Counted from the stretch's first letter, positions 52,596 to 61,479 are shown. The stretch is 64,000 bases of DNA from Mycolicibacterium sediminis (GCF_010731735.1 NZ_AP022588.1:5084001-5148000), one strand, 5' to 3'. The notes: generated by a model not told the origin, from the letters alone. Numbers and translations are program-made.

Positions 52596-52669
52596 GCGGG
52601 CGTAGCTCAATGGTAGAGCCCTAGTCTTCCAAACTAGCTACGCGGGTTCGATTCCCGTCGCCCGCTCCA
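52596..52669 (+). tRNA. tRNA-Gly (anticodon UCC)
   Basis: The cloverleaf has acceptor GCGGGCG pairing with CGCCCGC, anticodon stem CTAGT/ACTAG around CTTCCAA (anticodon TCC), T-loop GGTTCGATTCC, discriminator T and an encoded CCA. It is divergent from tRNA-Pro and followed by a strong terminator. Confidence 0.95.
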
Positions 52670-52679
52670 TCGCGACCAG

Positions 52680-52720
52680 AACGGAGTCCGCCGAACACCG
52701 GTTCGGCGGACTCCGTTTTG
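52680..52720 (+). terminator. intrinsic terminator after tRNA-Gly
   Basis: A perfect 17-bp stem (52680-52696 with 52701-52717) with a 4-nt loop ACCG is followed by TTTG. It stands 10 bp after the tRNA and also 10 bp before the convergent MPTR-like gene's stop codon, so it can stop transcription from both sides. Confidence 0.85.
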
Positions 52721-52730
52721 GTTCATCCGG

Positions 52731-54053
52731 TCAGATGAACCAGGAGAAGGTTCCCACCGTGAAGCACGCGGTGGAGGAGCAGTTGCCGACGTTCTTTTCG
52801 CCACCGAACAGGATCGCGAAGTTGACGCCGTTACCCAGGTTGTTGGCCGAGTTCTCGATGCCGTTCCCGATCGCCCAGACGTTGTTGAAGCCGTTGCCCT
52901 TGTTGTTGCCCACGTTGGTGTTGTTGGACCCAGCGAGGGTGGCCAGGGTCAGGCCATTCCCATAGTTGTTCACCACGTTGGTGTTGTTGGACCCCGTCAG
53001 GGTCGAGATGTTGGCGGCGAGGTTGGTGTTGCCCGGGTCGCCGAAGGTGTTGCCGTCGCCCCACTGGTTGCCGACCTCGGTGTTGCCATTGCCGTTGATG
53101 CCCACGAAGTTGTGACCGTTGCCTTCGTTGACGCCGGCGCGATCGTTCCCGGAGCCGGCAACCGACGCGTAGTTGACCCCGCCGAGGATGTTGTTCCCCG
53201 AATTCTTGTTGCCGCTTGCGACGACGGCGTGGTTGCTCGCCCACAGCGAGGGCGGCGTGCCGAAGACGCTGTTGTTGCCCGAATTGATGGTGTTGTCGCC
53301 CAGGAACGCCAGGTTGAGGCCGGTGCCGAAGTTGTTACCGGAGCCGGTGGCAAGGCCGCCCTGGGCGCTGCCGTTGCCGTTGCCGAGGGTGACGATGTTG
53401 AACCCGGAGCCGAGGTTGTTGCCGGAGTTCGCGTTGCCGCTGCCCGCGCTGACGAAGTTGATCAGCCCTTGGAGGCCGTTGGTGCCACCGACGGTGTTGC
53501 CGTTGCCGAACGTGACGGAGTTGACGCCCACGCCGTTGTTGTTGCCGACGCCGCTGTTGTCGTTGCCGATGTTGAAGCTGTTCGTGCCACCACCCGGGTT
53601 CTGGCCGCTATCGACGTTGCCGGTGCCCTGTGTGCTGGTGGGCGAGTTGGGGATGGTGGCCGCCGGGGCGACCGCGGCCCGTGAGCTACCGGTCACGGTC
53701 GGGCTTCCGGAGACCTTGGTCGACGGCCTGCCCGTCTTCGTGCCGGTCGCTCCCGTCGTGCGGTTGCCTCCGGTCGTCCCGGCCCCGGGCTGCGGGCTGA
53801 ACGCGGCGACGAACTTCTTGATGGTGTCCGCCGCCGATGGCGCACCCGTCGGCTTGTCAGGAGTCTTGGCCGACGCGGCGGGCGATGCACCTGCGGTACT
53901 CCGAGGGGTGGACGATGCTCCGTCGCCATCGTGCGCGGTGTCCGCGGAGGCGACCGCCGCAGGTGCGAACGCACCGAACGCGACCGCGGCACCGACTGCA
54001 ACCGCGCCCAGCACCGCGGGCCGCCGCCGACTCGGTTGTGAATGTTTGCCCAT
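52731..54053 (-). CDS. secreted Asn/Gly-rich MPTR-like repeat protein with Sec signal, no PPE domain
   Basis: A 440-residue protein from ATG 54053 (GGGGAATTC ahead). A clear signal peptide with basic start (MGKHSQPSRRRP) and an Ala-rich core ends near ASADT. Residues 40-140 are a Ser/Thr/Ala/Pro linker. From about 145 to 420 the chain consists of NxGxGN-type pentapeptide-like repeats (for example NVGNNKGNGFNN and NSGNNLGSGFN), the pattern of the major polymorphic tandem repeats of PPE-MPTR proteins. Here there is no PPE domain. The end has two Cys (GNCSSTACF) that could form a disulfide. A surface or extracellular beta-solenoid is likely. It is a single gene divergent from the aldehyde dehydrogenase. 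Confidence 0.8.
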   Translation of the reverse strand: MGKHSQPSRRRPAVLGAVAVGAAVAFGAFAPAAVASADTAHDGDGASSTPRSTAGASPAASAKTPDKPTGAPSAADTIKKFVAAFSPQPGAGTTGGNRTTGATGTKTGRPSTKVSGSPTVTGSSRAAVAPAATIPNSPTSTQGTGNVDSGQNPGGGTNSFNIGNDNSGVGNNNGVGVNSVTFGNGNTVGGTNGLQGLINFVSAGSGNANSGNNLGSGFNIVTLGNGNGSAQGGLATGSGNNFGTGLNLAFLGDNTINSGNNSVFGTPPSLWASNHAVVASGNKNSGNNILGGVNYASVAGSGNDRAGVNEGNGHNFVGINGNGNTEVGNQWGDGNTFGDPGNTNLAANISTLTGSNNTNVVNNYGNGLTLATLAGSNNTNVGNNKGNGFNNVWAIGNGIENSANNLGNGVNFAILFGGEKNVGNCSSTACFTVGTFSWFI

Positions 54054-54274
54054 GAATTCCCCTCAGCTCCCGGGTCCACGTGTGTGTCCACGGTCACGAT
54101 GAGGCTAACAGTGCATGGACCCGTCCACTACTGCCCGCCAGGCAAAAGTTCCGGCATATGCATGATCAGTTATTTGCTGCTGCGATCGCGTCGATCCCCG
54201 CTAGCTACCTCGACGAGCGCGCGCCGTTCTGCCGGGGTTGTGTCGCCACCAACATCGGAGTCTCGATAGGTGTG

Positions 54275-54286
54275 TGTCTATAGACA
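54275..54286. promoter_or_regulatory. 12-bp palindrome upstream of aldehyde dehydrogenase gene
   Basis: TGTCTATAGACA is a perfect palindrome 36 bp before the ATG at 54323. Position and symmetry suggest the binding site of a dimeric regulator, but no regulator gene is adjacent. Confidence 0.45.
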
Positions 54287-54322
54287 TTGCCCAGGTCACA
54301 CTCGGGCGCGACACTCGACTGC

Positions 54323-55813
54323 ATGACCGATACCATCGCTGCGTCCGCCGACGCGTCGTCCACCCCGGACGCGACCACCCGCGAGATCATCGACCCCGCC
54401 ACGGGCGCGGTCATCGCCACCGTGCCCGAGGAGGGTGCGGACGGCGTCGATGCCGCCGTGGCCAAGGCTCGCGCGGCCTTCGAGGGCGGACCCTGGCCCG
54501 CCCTCCCCAGGAGTGCTCGGGCCCGCCTCCTGCTGCGCATCGCCGATGCCATCGAGAACGACTCCGAGCGGCTGTACACGCTCGAGGCCCACAACAACGG
54601 GCGCCCGATCACCGAGACCCGGGCGCAACTGTCCCGCGTTCCCGAGTGGTTCCGCTACAACGCGGGTCTGCTCGCCGCGCAGCGCCTCGCGGTACTGCCG
54701 GGCGACGGCCCCTATCTGACCTACCAGCAGCGGCTTCCGCTCGGGGTGTGCGGCATCATCACGCCCTTCAATCACCCGCTCCTCATCCTCGCGCGCAGCC
54801 TGTCGGCAGCACTGGCCAACGGGAACACCGTCGTGGTCAAGCCGTCCGAGATGACGCCCCTGACCACACTGGCCCTCGCCGAGATCCTGGCCGACGCCGG
54901 ACTGCCGGACGGCGTCCTCAACGTCGTCACCGGAGGCCGCCCCGCCGGCGAGCGCCTGACGCGCCATCCCGACGTCGCCAAGATCACCCTCACGGGCGGA
55001 ACCGAGGCGGGCCGCGCCGCCGCATTGGCCACCGCGGCCCGATTCGCCCGCGTCACAGCAGAACTCGGCGGCAAAACCCCGGTCGTCATGTTCGACGACG
55101 TGGATCCTGGCATCGCCGCCGAGGGTGCCGCCTTCGCGGCGTTCGTCGCGGCGGGCCAGTCCTGCGTCGCGGGATCGCGCTTCCTCGTACAGCGCGGCAT
55201 CTACGAACCCTTCGTCGACGCCCTGGCGGCGCGGGCCCGTGCGATCCGGGTCGGCGATCCCAGCCTGCCCGAGACCCAGATGGGCCCGTTGATCAGTGCA
55301 CGGCAACGGGACAAGGTGCTCGGTCTCATCGAGACCGGCCCCGCCGAAGGCGCCCGGATCGCCGCGGGTGGCGGCGTTCCCGAACTGTCCGAACGACTTC
55401 GGGGCGGATACTTCCTGGAGCCCACCGTCATCGCGGACGCGACGATGGAGATGACCGTCGCGCAGGAGGAGATATTCGGCCCCGTCGCCGTCGTCATCCC
55501 CTTCGACACCGAGGCCGACGCCGTCGCGATGGCCAACGAGAACCGGTACGGCCTCGGCGCCGGCGTGTGGACCACCGACGTCGCCCGCGCGCACCGGGTC
55601 GCGGCGAACATCGTGGCCGGCATGGTCTGGATCAATGACCACCACCGACTCGAGCCGTCGCTGCCGTGGGGTGGGGTCAAGAAGTCGGGCACCGGCAAGG
55701 ACGCGGGAACCGAGTCGTTCGACGACTTCTCCTGGATCAAGTCCATCGTCGTCCGGACCGCCGCAGACCACGTCGACTGGTACGGCGACGCCGACCAACG
55801 TCGACTCAACTGA
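54323..55813 (+). CDS. aldehyde dehydrogenase
   Basis: A 496-residue NAD(P)-dependent aldehyde dehydrogenase from ATG 54323. Conserved segments are GVCGIITPFNHPLLILARSL, VVKPSEMTPLTTLALAEIL, the general-base Glu in TAELGGKTPVVMF, the nucleophile Cys in AAGQSCVAGSRFLVQ and the late motif QEEIFGPVAVVIPF. It belongs to the broad betaine/benzaldehyde-type group rather than CoA-acylating methylmalonate-semialdehyde dehydrogenase, so it is not the missing IolA. It is followed after 40 bp by an MFS transporter of the aromatic/organic acid type, suggesting uptake and oxidation of a small organic compound. The palindrome at 54275-54286 is a possible control site. Confidence 0.9.
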   Translation: MTDTIAASADASSTPDATTREIIDPATGAVIATVPEEGADGVDAAVAKARAAFEGGPWPALPRSARARLLLRIADAIENDSERLYTLEAHNNGRPITETRAQLSRVPEWFRYNAGLLAAQRLAVLPGDGPYLTYQQRLPLGVCGIITPFNHPLLILARSLSAALANGNTVVVKPSEMTPLTTLALAEILADAGLPDGVLNVVTGGRPAGERLTRHPDVAKITLTGGTEAGRAAALATAARFARVTAELGGKTPVVMFDDVDPGIAAEGAAFAAFVAAGQSCVAGSRFLVQRGIYEPFVDALAARARAIRVGDPSLPETQMGPLISARQRDKVLGLIETGPAEGARIAAGGGVPELSERLRGGYFLEPTVIADATMEMTVAQEEIFGPVAVVIPFDTEADAVAMANENRYGLGAGVWTTDVARAHRVAANIVAGMVWINDHHRLEPSLPWGGVKKSGTGKDAGTESFDDFSWIKSIVVRTAADHVDWYGDADQRRLN

Positions 55814-55853
55814 TCCACTCCCCCCAATCAGCCTCCCCTGAAGGGACTTTCAC

Positions 55854-57233
55854 ATGGTGACGCACGGCAAGCCGAGGCCCGGGGTCCGCACCCGCTGGCA
55901 CCACGAGATCACCCGCACCCAGTGGCTGGTGCTGGCGGGCACCACGCTGGGCTGGGGCCTGGATGGCTTCGCGGGCAGCCTCTACGTGCTGGTCCTCGGG
56001 CCCACGATGACCGAGCTGCTCCCCCACAGCGGGGTGACGCCGACGTCCACGTCGATCGGCTTCTACGGCGGGCTGACGGTGGCGCTCTTCCTCATCGGAT
56101 GGGCGACCGGCGGCATCCTGTTCGGCATCCTGGCGGACTACTTCGGCCGGACGAAGGTGCTGTCGATAGGGATCCTGACCTACGCGGTCTTCAGCGCACT
56201 CGCGGCGTTCGCCGACACCTGGTGGCAGCTCGGCATCCTGCGGTTCATCGCGGGCATGGGCTCCGGAGTGGAGGCGCCGGTCGGCGCCGCCCTGATCGCC
56301 GAGACGTGGCGCAACCGCTTCCGCGCTCGCGCCGGCGGGGTGATGATGGCCGGGTATGCAGCAGGCTTCTTCGCTGCCGCAGCGGCCTACGCCCTCCTGG
56401 GTGACCACGGGTGGCGACCCATGCTGCTCCTCGCAGGCGTACCCGCGCTGCTGGTCTGGTTCATCCGGCGCTACGTGCCCGAACCGCCCGAGATCAACGC
56501 CCACCTCCAGGCTCGGAAGGATCAAAAGGCGAAGGGAACGAACACGTCTCACGACCGGTTCGTCCTACGCCGGCTGCTCTCGCCGCCGCTGTTGCGCCCG
56601 ATGGTGGTGTGCACCGCACTGGCTACCGGCGCGCTGATCTCCTTCTGGAGCGTGTCGACCTGGTACCCGCAGATCATCCGGCAGATGACGGCCGCCGCGG
56701 ACCTTCCGACGGCCCTGGCGGACCATCGGGTGGCGACGGCGGCGATGGTCTTCAACGCCGGCGGCATCATCGGCTACGCCTCGTGGGGCTTTCTGGCGGA
56801 CGCCGTCGGACGCCGCAAGGCATTCGCCATGAGCTTCGCGGTCTCGGCCGTGGCCATCGTGTGGGCATTCCCCTTCGATCGCGACTACGGCGAGTTCCTC
56901 GCGGCCATGCCGTTCCTGGGATTCGGACTGTTCGGCGCACTGTCGGGCACCTTCATCTACGCGCCCGAACTGTTCCCGCCGAGTGTCCGCGCCACCGCGC
57001 TCGCCGTCTGCAACAGCGTGGGTCGCTACGTCACCGCGCTCGGTCCCCTGACCGCGGGCGTCATCGCGACCTCGTGGTTCGGCGGCAACCTCGGCCTGGC
57101 GACGGCGTCGGTCGCGGCGTTCGGTCTGATCGCGGTCGTCGGCCTGGCCTTCGCGAGGGAGACCCGCGGCGAGTCCATGCCCACCGACCCCGAGGCCGTC
57201 GGAGCCGTCGCGCCCGCCGAGGAGCCGCGGTAG
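55854..57233 (+). CDS. MFS transporter, organic/aromatic acid:H+ symporter type
   Basis: A 459-residue twelve-helix MFS protein from ATG 55854 (GAAGGGAC ahead). It starts ITRTQWLVLAGTTLGWGLDGFAG, with the Asp in helix 1 typical of acid:H+ symporters, and has the loop 2-3 signature GILADYFGRTKVL and the equivalent half-repeat GFLADAVGRRKAF. PELFPPSVRATALAVCNSVGR near helix 11 also fits the metabolite:H+ symporter group. It probably imports the substrate of the adjacent aldehyde dehydrogenase pathway. It ends just before a 54-bp perfect palindrome (57261-57314). Confidence 0.85.
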   Translation: MVTHGKPRPGVRTRWHHEITRTQWLVLAGTTLGWGLDGFAGSLYVLVLGPTMTELLPHSGVTPTSTSIGFYGGLTVALFLIGWATGGILFGILADYFGRTKVLSIGILTYAVFSALAAFADTWWQLGILRFIAGMGSGVEAPVGAALIAETWRNRFRARAGGVMMAGYAAGFFAAAAAYALLGDHGWRPMLLLAGVPALLVWFIRRYVPEPPEINAHLQARKDQKAKGTNTSHDRFVLRRLLSPPLLRPMVVCTALATGALISFWSVSTWYPQIIRQMTAAADLPTALADHRVATAAMVFNAGGIIGYASWGFLADAVGRRKAFAMSFAVSAVAIVWAFPFDRDYGEFLAAMPFLGFGLFGALSGTFIYAPELFPPSVRATALAVCNSVGRYVTALGPLTAGVIATSWFGGNLGLATASVAAFGLIAVVGLAFARETRGESMPTDPEAVGAVAPAEEPR

Positions 57234-57260
57234 CCCGCCGGCCGACCGAGGGAGGGCCGC

Positions 57261-57314
57261 GAACGTGCGGTGGTGGCGACGAAACCGCGCTTTCGTCGCC
57301 ACCACCGCACGTTC
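57261..57314. repeat. 54-bp perfect palindrome downstream of MFS gene
   Basis: A 24-bp arm (57261-57284) is perfectly repeated in inverse (57291-57314) around a 6-nt loop CCGCGC. The outer part CCGCGAACGTGCG closely resembles the ends of the 63-bp repeats (CCGCGAGCGTGCG). It starts 27 bp after the MFS stop, so it may act as transcription terminator. Confidence 0.85.
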
Positions 57315-58154
57315 GGCGTTGGACGGTGACCGGAGGCGGCCAAAACGGTGGCCAAGCCGCCGTAACCGGCGTGCACGTGATCGCACACGTGACCAATCAA
57401 TGACGTGGTCGCGTCCCTGACGTGCACTCTCGACCCGACCGTCGCTCCGGCGTTGACGCCGCCACTGCCCATCGTCGCTCGCCGCCCCAGGCAGCAGTTA
57501 ACGAGTGCTGGCACCGGCAACTTCGGCGACTCGTCCTCGCGACGGCGGCGTGCTCTGATCGAGGCACGGCTGCGCCGCCCGGCGTCGCCTGCCCGCTCCG
57601 ACGCCTGATCGTTCACGCGCGGTCGACCACCCACGCCGATCCCGATCGGGACACCCACTCCCCCTCGGCCGCCCGGTACGCGACATCGGTGTCAGTTCAT
57701 CGGTCACACCAGCACCCGCGACGCGGAAGACTTTCTCCAACTGATTGATTGATTCAAGAGGCCGAGGGTCCGTCGGTCGACGGACACCCGCCCCGTCACG
57801 TCGCGCGGTACGAATCAGCCACCCTCGCCCTGGGCCATCCCCTGCCACGGGGCACGGCGGCACGGGTGCCATCGGCACCTGCCCTAGGAGATCGAACCGG
57901 CGGTGGTCCCGCCTGCACACGGCAGTGGGATCGCCCCCGCGGGACCAGGCGCGGGACAACCGGGCGACGATTCTGCGCTCGCACGGCGCGCCACACTCCG
58001 CCTCTTCAGCAAAGGACGTGCGCGAGAGACATAGCGTTTTCGACGACCGTGCCGGATCCGCAAGATGCGATCTTGAAACGTCTTTGATGCCACGACCTTG
58101 ACAGTTGGCCGTGTTAGCTTGCCGTGAGCCGGGGAATCCAGCAAAGGAGTTGGC
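57315..58154. other. gene-free interval before the PGRS-like gene
   Basis: About 840 bp with several open frames in GC-rich DNA, none with a ribosome site, start context or recognisable protein. Near its end TTGACA (58098-58103) could belong to the promoter of the following gene, but no well-spaced -10 box is obvious. The ribosome site AAAGGAG stands just before 58155. Confidence 0.55.
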
Positions 58155-59696
58155 ATGGCCAGACAGAATCGTTCGCTCGGCTCGGCTACCCGGAACGCCC
58201 GCCGGGGGCGGGGACCGAAACGACTCGTTGGGGTAGCCGCGGCCATCGGCGGAGCCGGCATCGTCCTTGCCGCGCCCGGCGTGGCGTTGCTCGCCAATCC
58301 CGCTGAGGCACAGGCGCAGCCCACGGGCGCCGCGTCGGGAATCCCCTTCATCGGGTCCGGAGCGTTCACGGCCTTCGACCCCGTCGCACTGTCGAATCCC
58401 TTCTTCGACATCGCCGGGTCGATTCCGATCCTGAACATCTTCGTCGGCAACGGTGTCGACGGCACGGCCTCGAACCCCAACGGCGGCAACGGCGGAATCT
58501 TCGCCGGCAGCGGCGGGAGGGGCTACACCCCATCCGCCGCGGACGCCGCGGCAGGCCTGAACAACGGCGGTCGCGGCGGCAGTGCGGGGTTCTTCTTCGG
58601 CAACGGAGGCAACGGCGGCGCCGGCGCACCCGGGAACGCAGCCCTCGGGCTGGCGGGCGGCAACGGCGGGAGCGGCGGGGCCGCTGCGACCTTCATCGGC
58701 AACGGCGGGGCGGGTGGCGCCGGCGGTGCGGGTGGTGTCGGCGCGAACGGCGTGAATCCCACGACGACCACCACAGCTGCGACTGGCGCTCTCGGCACGA
58801 CACTCGGCGCCGCGGGCAACGGTGTGGACGGCGTCGGCCTGCAGAACGGCGGGGTGGGTGGAGCCGGCGGCGTCGGCCTCTCCAACCCGCCGGGGAACGG
58901 CTTGTTCGGCGGCAACGGTGGGAGCGGCGGCATGCTCGGCGGCAATGGCGGCGCGGGCGGCGATGGCGCACCCGGTTCAGACAACCGATTCGCCAGCAGC
59001 GGCGGCAACGGCGGGAACGCGCTGTTCGGCGGAGGCGCGGGCGGTGCCGGTGGGTCCGGCGGTGACGATCCGACGGGATCCGGCGGCTTCGGCGGCAAGG
59101 GCGGCAACGGCGCGGCGGGCGTCGACGGTCGTGATGGCACCCCGGGCGGCAACGGCGGTGCGGGCGGAGCCGGTGGCCTCGTCTTCGGGACCGGCGGTTC
59201 CGGTGGCGCCGGCGGACTGGGCGGCGGCGGCGGCGCAGGCGCGACCGGCGGTGCAGGCGGCGCCGGCGGCTCTGGCGGCGACACTGCCACTCCCGTCCTC
59301 GTCAGCGCCGGCAACGGTGGCAACGGCGGCAACGGAGCGGTCGGTGGCGCCGGCGGAAGGGGCGCAAGCGGCGGTAACGGCGGGGCGGCAGGTTCCGGCG
59401 GCTTCATTCCGGGTCTGACCAGCGCAGGGACCGGTGGCGCGGCCGGCAACGGCGGCGTAGGTGGAGCCGGGGGCTCCGGAGGTGCAGCCGGCAAGGGCGG
59501 CAGCGCGGGCCTCAACACGTCGAATCCCGCGACCAATGGCACAGCCGGGAACAACGGCACTGCCGGAGTGGGTGGCACCGGCGGCAGCGGCGGCAAGCCG
59601 GGCACCAGCGCCAACGGCACTTCCGGCACCAGCGGCGCGAACGGCGGCAGCGGCCCGTCCGGTGGCGGAAGCTCCACGGGCAGTGCGGCGGGCTGA
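58155..59696 (+). CDS. secreted PGRS-like glycine-rich protein with signal peptide, no PE domain
   Basis: A 513-residue protein from ATG 58155. A basic start (NARRGRGPKRL) and hydrophobic core ending ANPAEAQAQ make a long signal peptide. A linker (FIGSGAFTAFDPVALSNPFFDIAGSIPI) follows. From about residue 95 there is NIFVGNGVDGT..GGNGGIF and then long GGxGGx runs with Asn, Ala and Ser, exactly the polymorphic GC-rich sequence pattern of PE_PGRS proteins, down to residue 513. No PE domain is present, so export must use another route. A polyglycine-II type surface domain is likely. A strong terminator follows. Confidence 0.82.
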   Translation: MARQNRSLGSATRNARRGRGPKRLVGVAAAIGGAGIVLAAPGVALLANPAEAQAQPTGAASGIPFIGSGAFTAFDPVALSNPFFDIAGSIPILNIFVGNGVDGTASNPNGGNGGIFAGSGGRGYTPSAADAAAGLNNGGRGGSAGFFFGNGGNGGAGAPGNAALGLAGGNGGSGGAAATFIGNGGAGGAGGAGGVGANGVNPTTTTTAATGALGTTLGAAGNGVDGVGLQNGGVGGAGGVGLSNPPGNGLFGGNGGSGGMLGGNGGAGGDGAPGSDNRFASSGGNGGNALFGGGAGGAGGSGGDDPTGSGGFGGKGGNGAAGVDGRDGTPGGNGGAGGAGGLVFGTGGSGGAGGLGGGGGAGATGGAGGAGGSGGDTATPVLVSAGNGGNGGNGAVGGAGGRGASGGNGGAAGSGGFIPGLTSAGTGGAAGNGGVGGAGGSGGAAGKGGSAGLNTSNPATNGTAGNNGTAGVGGTGGSGGKPGTSANGTSGTSGANGGSGPSGGGSSTGSAAG

Positions 59697-59732
59697 ACCC
59701 CTTGAGCACCACGTAAGCACCAACTGAACGAT

Positions 59733-59771
59733 CGGCCTCGGCCCTGGGACGTCACGTCCGGGCCGAGGCCG
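59733..59771 (+). terminator. intrinsic terminator of the PGRS-like gene
   Basis: CGGCCTCGGCCC (59733-59744) pairs perfectly with GGGCCGAGGCCG (59760-59771), and GGACG/CGTCC can pair inside around a 3-nt loop. It stands 36 bp after the stop codon. No T-run follows, as is usual for mycobacterial terminators. Confidence 0.75.
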
Positions 59772-59880
59772 TTCGCGTCACGTCACGGATTGGACACGCT
59801 CGAGTGTTGCTCGAGTGGCGGATGTGACCGCTGGGTACCACCTGGGTGATCATGATTCCCTACCCGGTGAAGGAGCGGTC

Positions 59881-60549
59881 GTGACGGTCAGGCGCAGTCT
59901 CGCGCTGGTTGCGGCGATGCTCGGCGTCTCGACCGCCGGCCTCCTCACCCCCGCCCCGGTCGCCGTCGCCGCCTCCGAGTGCCCCGACGTCGAAGTGGTG
60001 TTCGCCCGTGGAACCGACGAACCGCCCGGCATCGGCGTCGTCGGGCAGGCCCTGGTCGACGCGCTGCGGCCGATGGTCAAGGGCATGGAGATCCGTGCCT
60101 ACGGCGTGAAGTACCCCGCGTCCTACGACTTCCTCGGCGTCGCCACCGGTGCGACCGACGCCAGCGTCCGCGTGCAGAAGGTCGCCAAGGACTGCCCGAA
60201 GACCAAGATGGTGCTTGGCGGTTACTCCCAGGGCGCAGCGGTGATGGACGTGGTCACCACCTCGCCCATCGCCGGACTCGGCTTCCGCAATCCCCTGCCG
60301 GCCGCCATGGCCGACAGGGTGAGCGCCGTGGCGGTGTTCGGCAACCCGTCGGCGCGCATCGGGCAACCGCTCACCACGCTCAGCCCGCTGTACGGCGCCA
60401 AGACCGCCGACATGTGCAACAAGGCCGACCCCATCTGTTCGCTGGGCCGGGACTTCTCGTCGCACACCAGATACGAGGAATCGGGTCTGGTGAAGGTCGC
60501 CGCACAGTGGGTCGCCAAGCACCTCAAGGCCGAGCCGGCACGGTCGTAG
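59881..60549 (+). CDS. secreted cutinase-family esterase
   Basis: A 222-residue protein from GTG 59881, with GAAGGAG 6 bp ahead. The signal peptide ends near VAVAAS. The mature part has the cutinase pattern CPDVEVVFARGTDEPPGIG, then the nucleophile in LGGYSQGAAVMDVV, and the catalytic Asp and His in NKADPICSLGRDFSSHTRY, with the conserved disulfide Cys. Mycobacterial cutinase-like proteins (CFP21/Culp) are esterases or lipases acting outside the cell on lipids or cutin-like polyesters. It stands alone, 110 bp after the terminator of the PGRS-like gene. Confidence 0.92.
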   Translation: MTVRRSLALVAAMLGVSTAGLLTPAPVAVAASECPDVEVVFARGTDEPPGIGVVGQALVDALRPMVKGMEIRAYGVKYPASYDFLGVATGATDASVRVQKVAKDCPKTKMVLGGYSQGAAVMDVVTTSPIAGLGFRNPLPAAMADRVSAVAVFGNPSARIGQPLTTLSPLYGAKTADMCNKADPICSLGRDFSSHTRYEESGLVKVAAQWVAKHLKAEPARS

Positions 60550-60635
60550 GCGCCGCGTCGGGCTCACCTGAGAGCGGACTCAGCGGAGGCGTCGTCTGCC
60601 CTGTTCCTGGCCTTTTGCGTCGGTAGGGTGGTCGC

Positions 60636-61469
60636 ATGGACGTATTCCTGCTGCTCCTCATCGTCGTGGTCGTCGTCGGGATCGCCGTGGCCGTCATCGG
60701 CTCGAAGAAGGCGACGGGTGCGCGCGAGGCCACGTCGCTGGCGGACGCGAAGGCCGACGCACGTCGGCTGATCGACCGGCTCGGCGGCCAGGTGCTGAAC
60801 CTGTCGGGTACCGACGACGCCTCCAAGCAGGCGCTGGCGGACGCGTCGGAGCGCTTCACCGCGGCGGGCTCCCAGATCGATCAGGCGACGACCGCCAAGC
60901 AGGCGCTACTCGCCAAGGAGAGCGCCATGGAGGGGCTGTACTACGTGCGTGCCGCCCGGGTCGCGATGAACATGGATCCCGGTCCGGAACTCGAGACGCT
61001 GTCCGGCCAGAAGTCCGCGGGCGTCGTCACCGAGGATCGCCGCGTGGAGTTCGAGGGCCGACAGATCGAGGCGTCCCCCGGACCGTCGGAGCGCACACCG
61101 AATTACTACCCGGGCGGTCGTGTCGCGGGCCGGCCCGTCCCCGCCGGTTGGTACTCCGAGCCGTGGTGGAAGCCGGCCCTGGTCGCGGGCGCCTGGGGCG
61201 TCGGCTCGGTTCTGCTGTTCAGCACGCTGTTCTCGGGCATGGGCGGCGTGAGCTACGACGCCCAGGCCTTCGAGGGCGGCTACGGCGAGGGATTCCAGGA
61301 CGGCATGGACCAGGGTCAGCTCGACGGCGCGGGCGCCGACGGCGGCGGTTGGGATGGCGGCGGTGACGCCGGCGGCGACGGCGGCGGTTGGGGCGGAGGC
61401 GACCTCGGCGGCGGCGACGGCGGCGGCTGGGGTGGCGGCGACTTCGGTGGCGGCGACTTCGGCTTCTGA
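60636..61469 (+). CDS. mycobacterial membrane protein with Gly/Trp/Asp-rich C-terminus (DUF1542-like)
   Basis: A 277-residue protein from ATG 60636. It has an N-terminal transmembrane helix (MDVFLLLLIVVVVVGIAVAVI), a helical region with ARREATSLADAKADARRLIDRL-like coiled-coil character (residues 28-110), a second hydrophobic helix WWKPALVAGAWGVGSVLLFSTLF near residue 190, and a tail of repeated GGGWGGGD units. I think it belongs to a DUF1542-type group seen in mycobacteria, but no function is known. It ends 10 bp from the convergent antiporter gene. Confidence 0.6.
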   Translation: MDVFLLLLIVVVVVGIAVAVIGSKKATGAREATSLADAKADARRLIDRLGGQVLNLSGTDDASKQALADASERFTAAGSQIDQATTAKQALLAKESAMEGLYYVRAARVAMNMDPGPELETLSGQKSAGVVTEDRRVEFEGRQIEASPGPSERTPNYYPGGRVAGRPVPAGWYSEPWWKPALVAGAWGVGSVLLFSTLFSGMGGVSYDAQAFEGGYGEGFQDGMDQGQLDGAGADGGGWDGGGDAGGDGGGWGGGDLGGGDGGGWGGGDFGGGDFGF

Positions 61470-61479
61470 GGCCGTGCGC

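Noticed and set aside
52731..54053. Annotation as PPE protein
   Set aside because: The PPE motif and its 180-residue domain are absent; only the repeats resemble PPE-MPTR proteins.
54323..55813. Aldehyde dehydrogenase as the missing IolA/MmsA
   Set aside because: The nucleophile region GQSCVAGSR and other blocks fit the general aldehyde dehydrogenase group, not the CoA-acylating methylmalonate-semialdehyde type, and it lies 16 kb from the iol operon with its own transporter.
57405..58101. Several overlapping open frames of 65-120 codons upstream of the PGRS-like gene
   Set aside because: Products are Arg/Pro/Ser-rich, typical of random GC-rich DNA; no start context.
58155..59696. Annotation as PE_PGRS protein
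   Set aside because: No PE motif or the two-helix PE domain at the N-terminus; a signal peptide is there instead.
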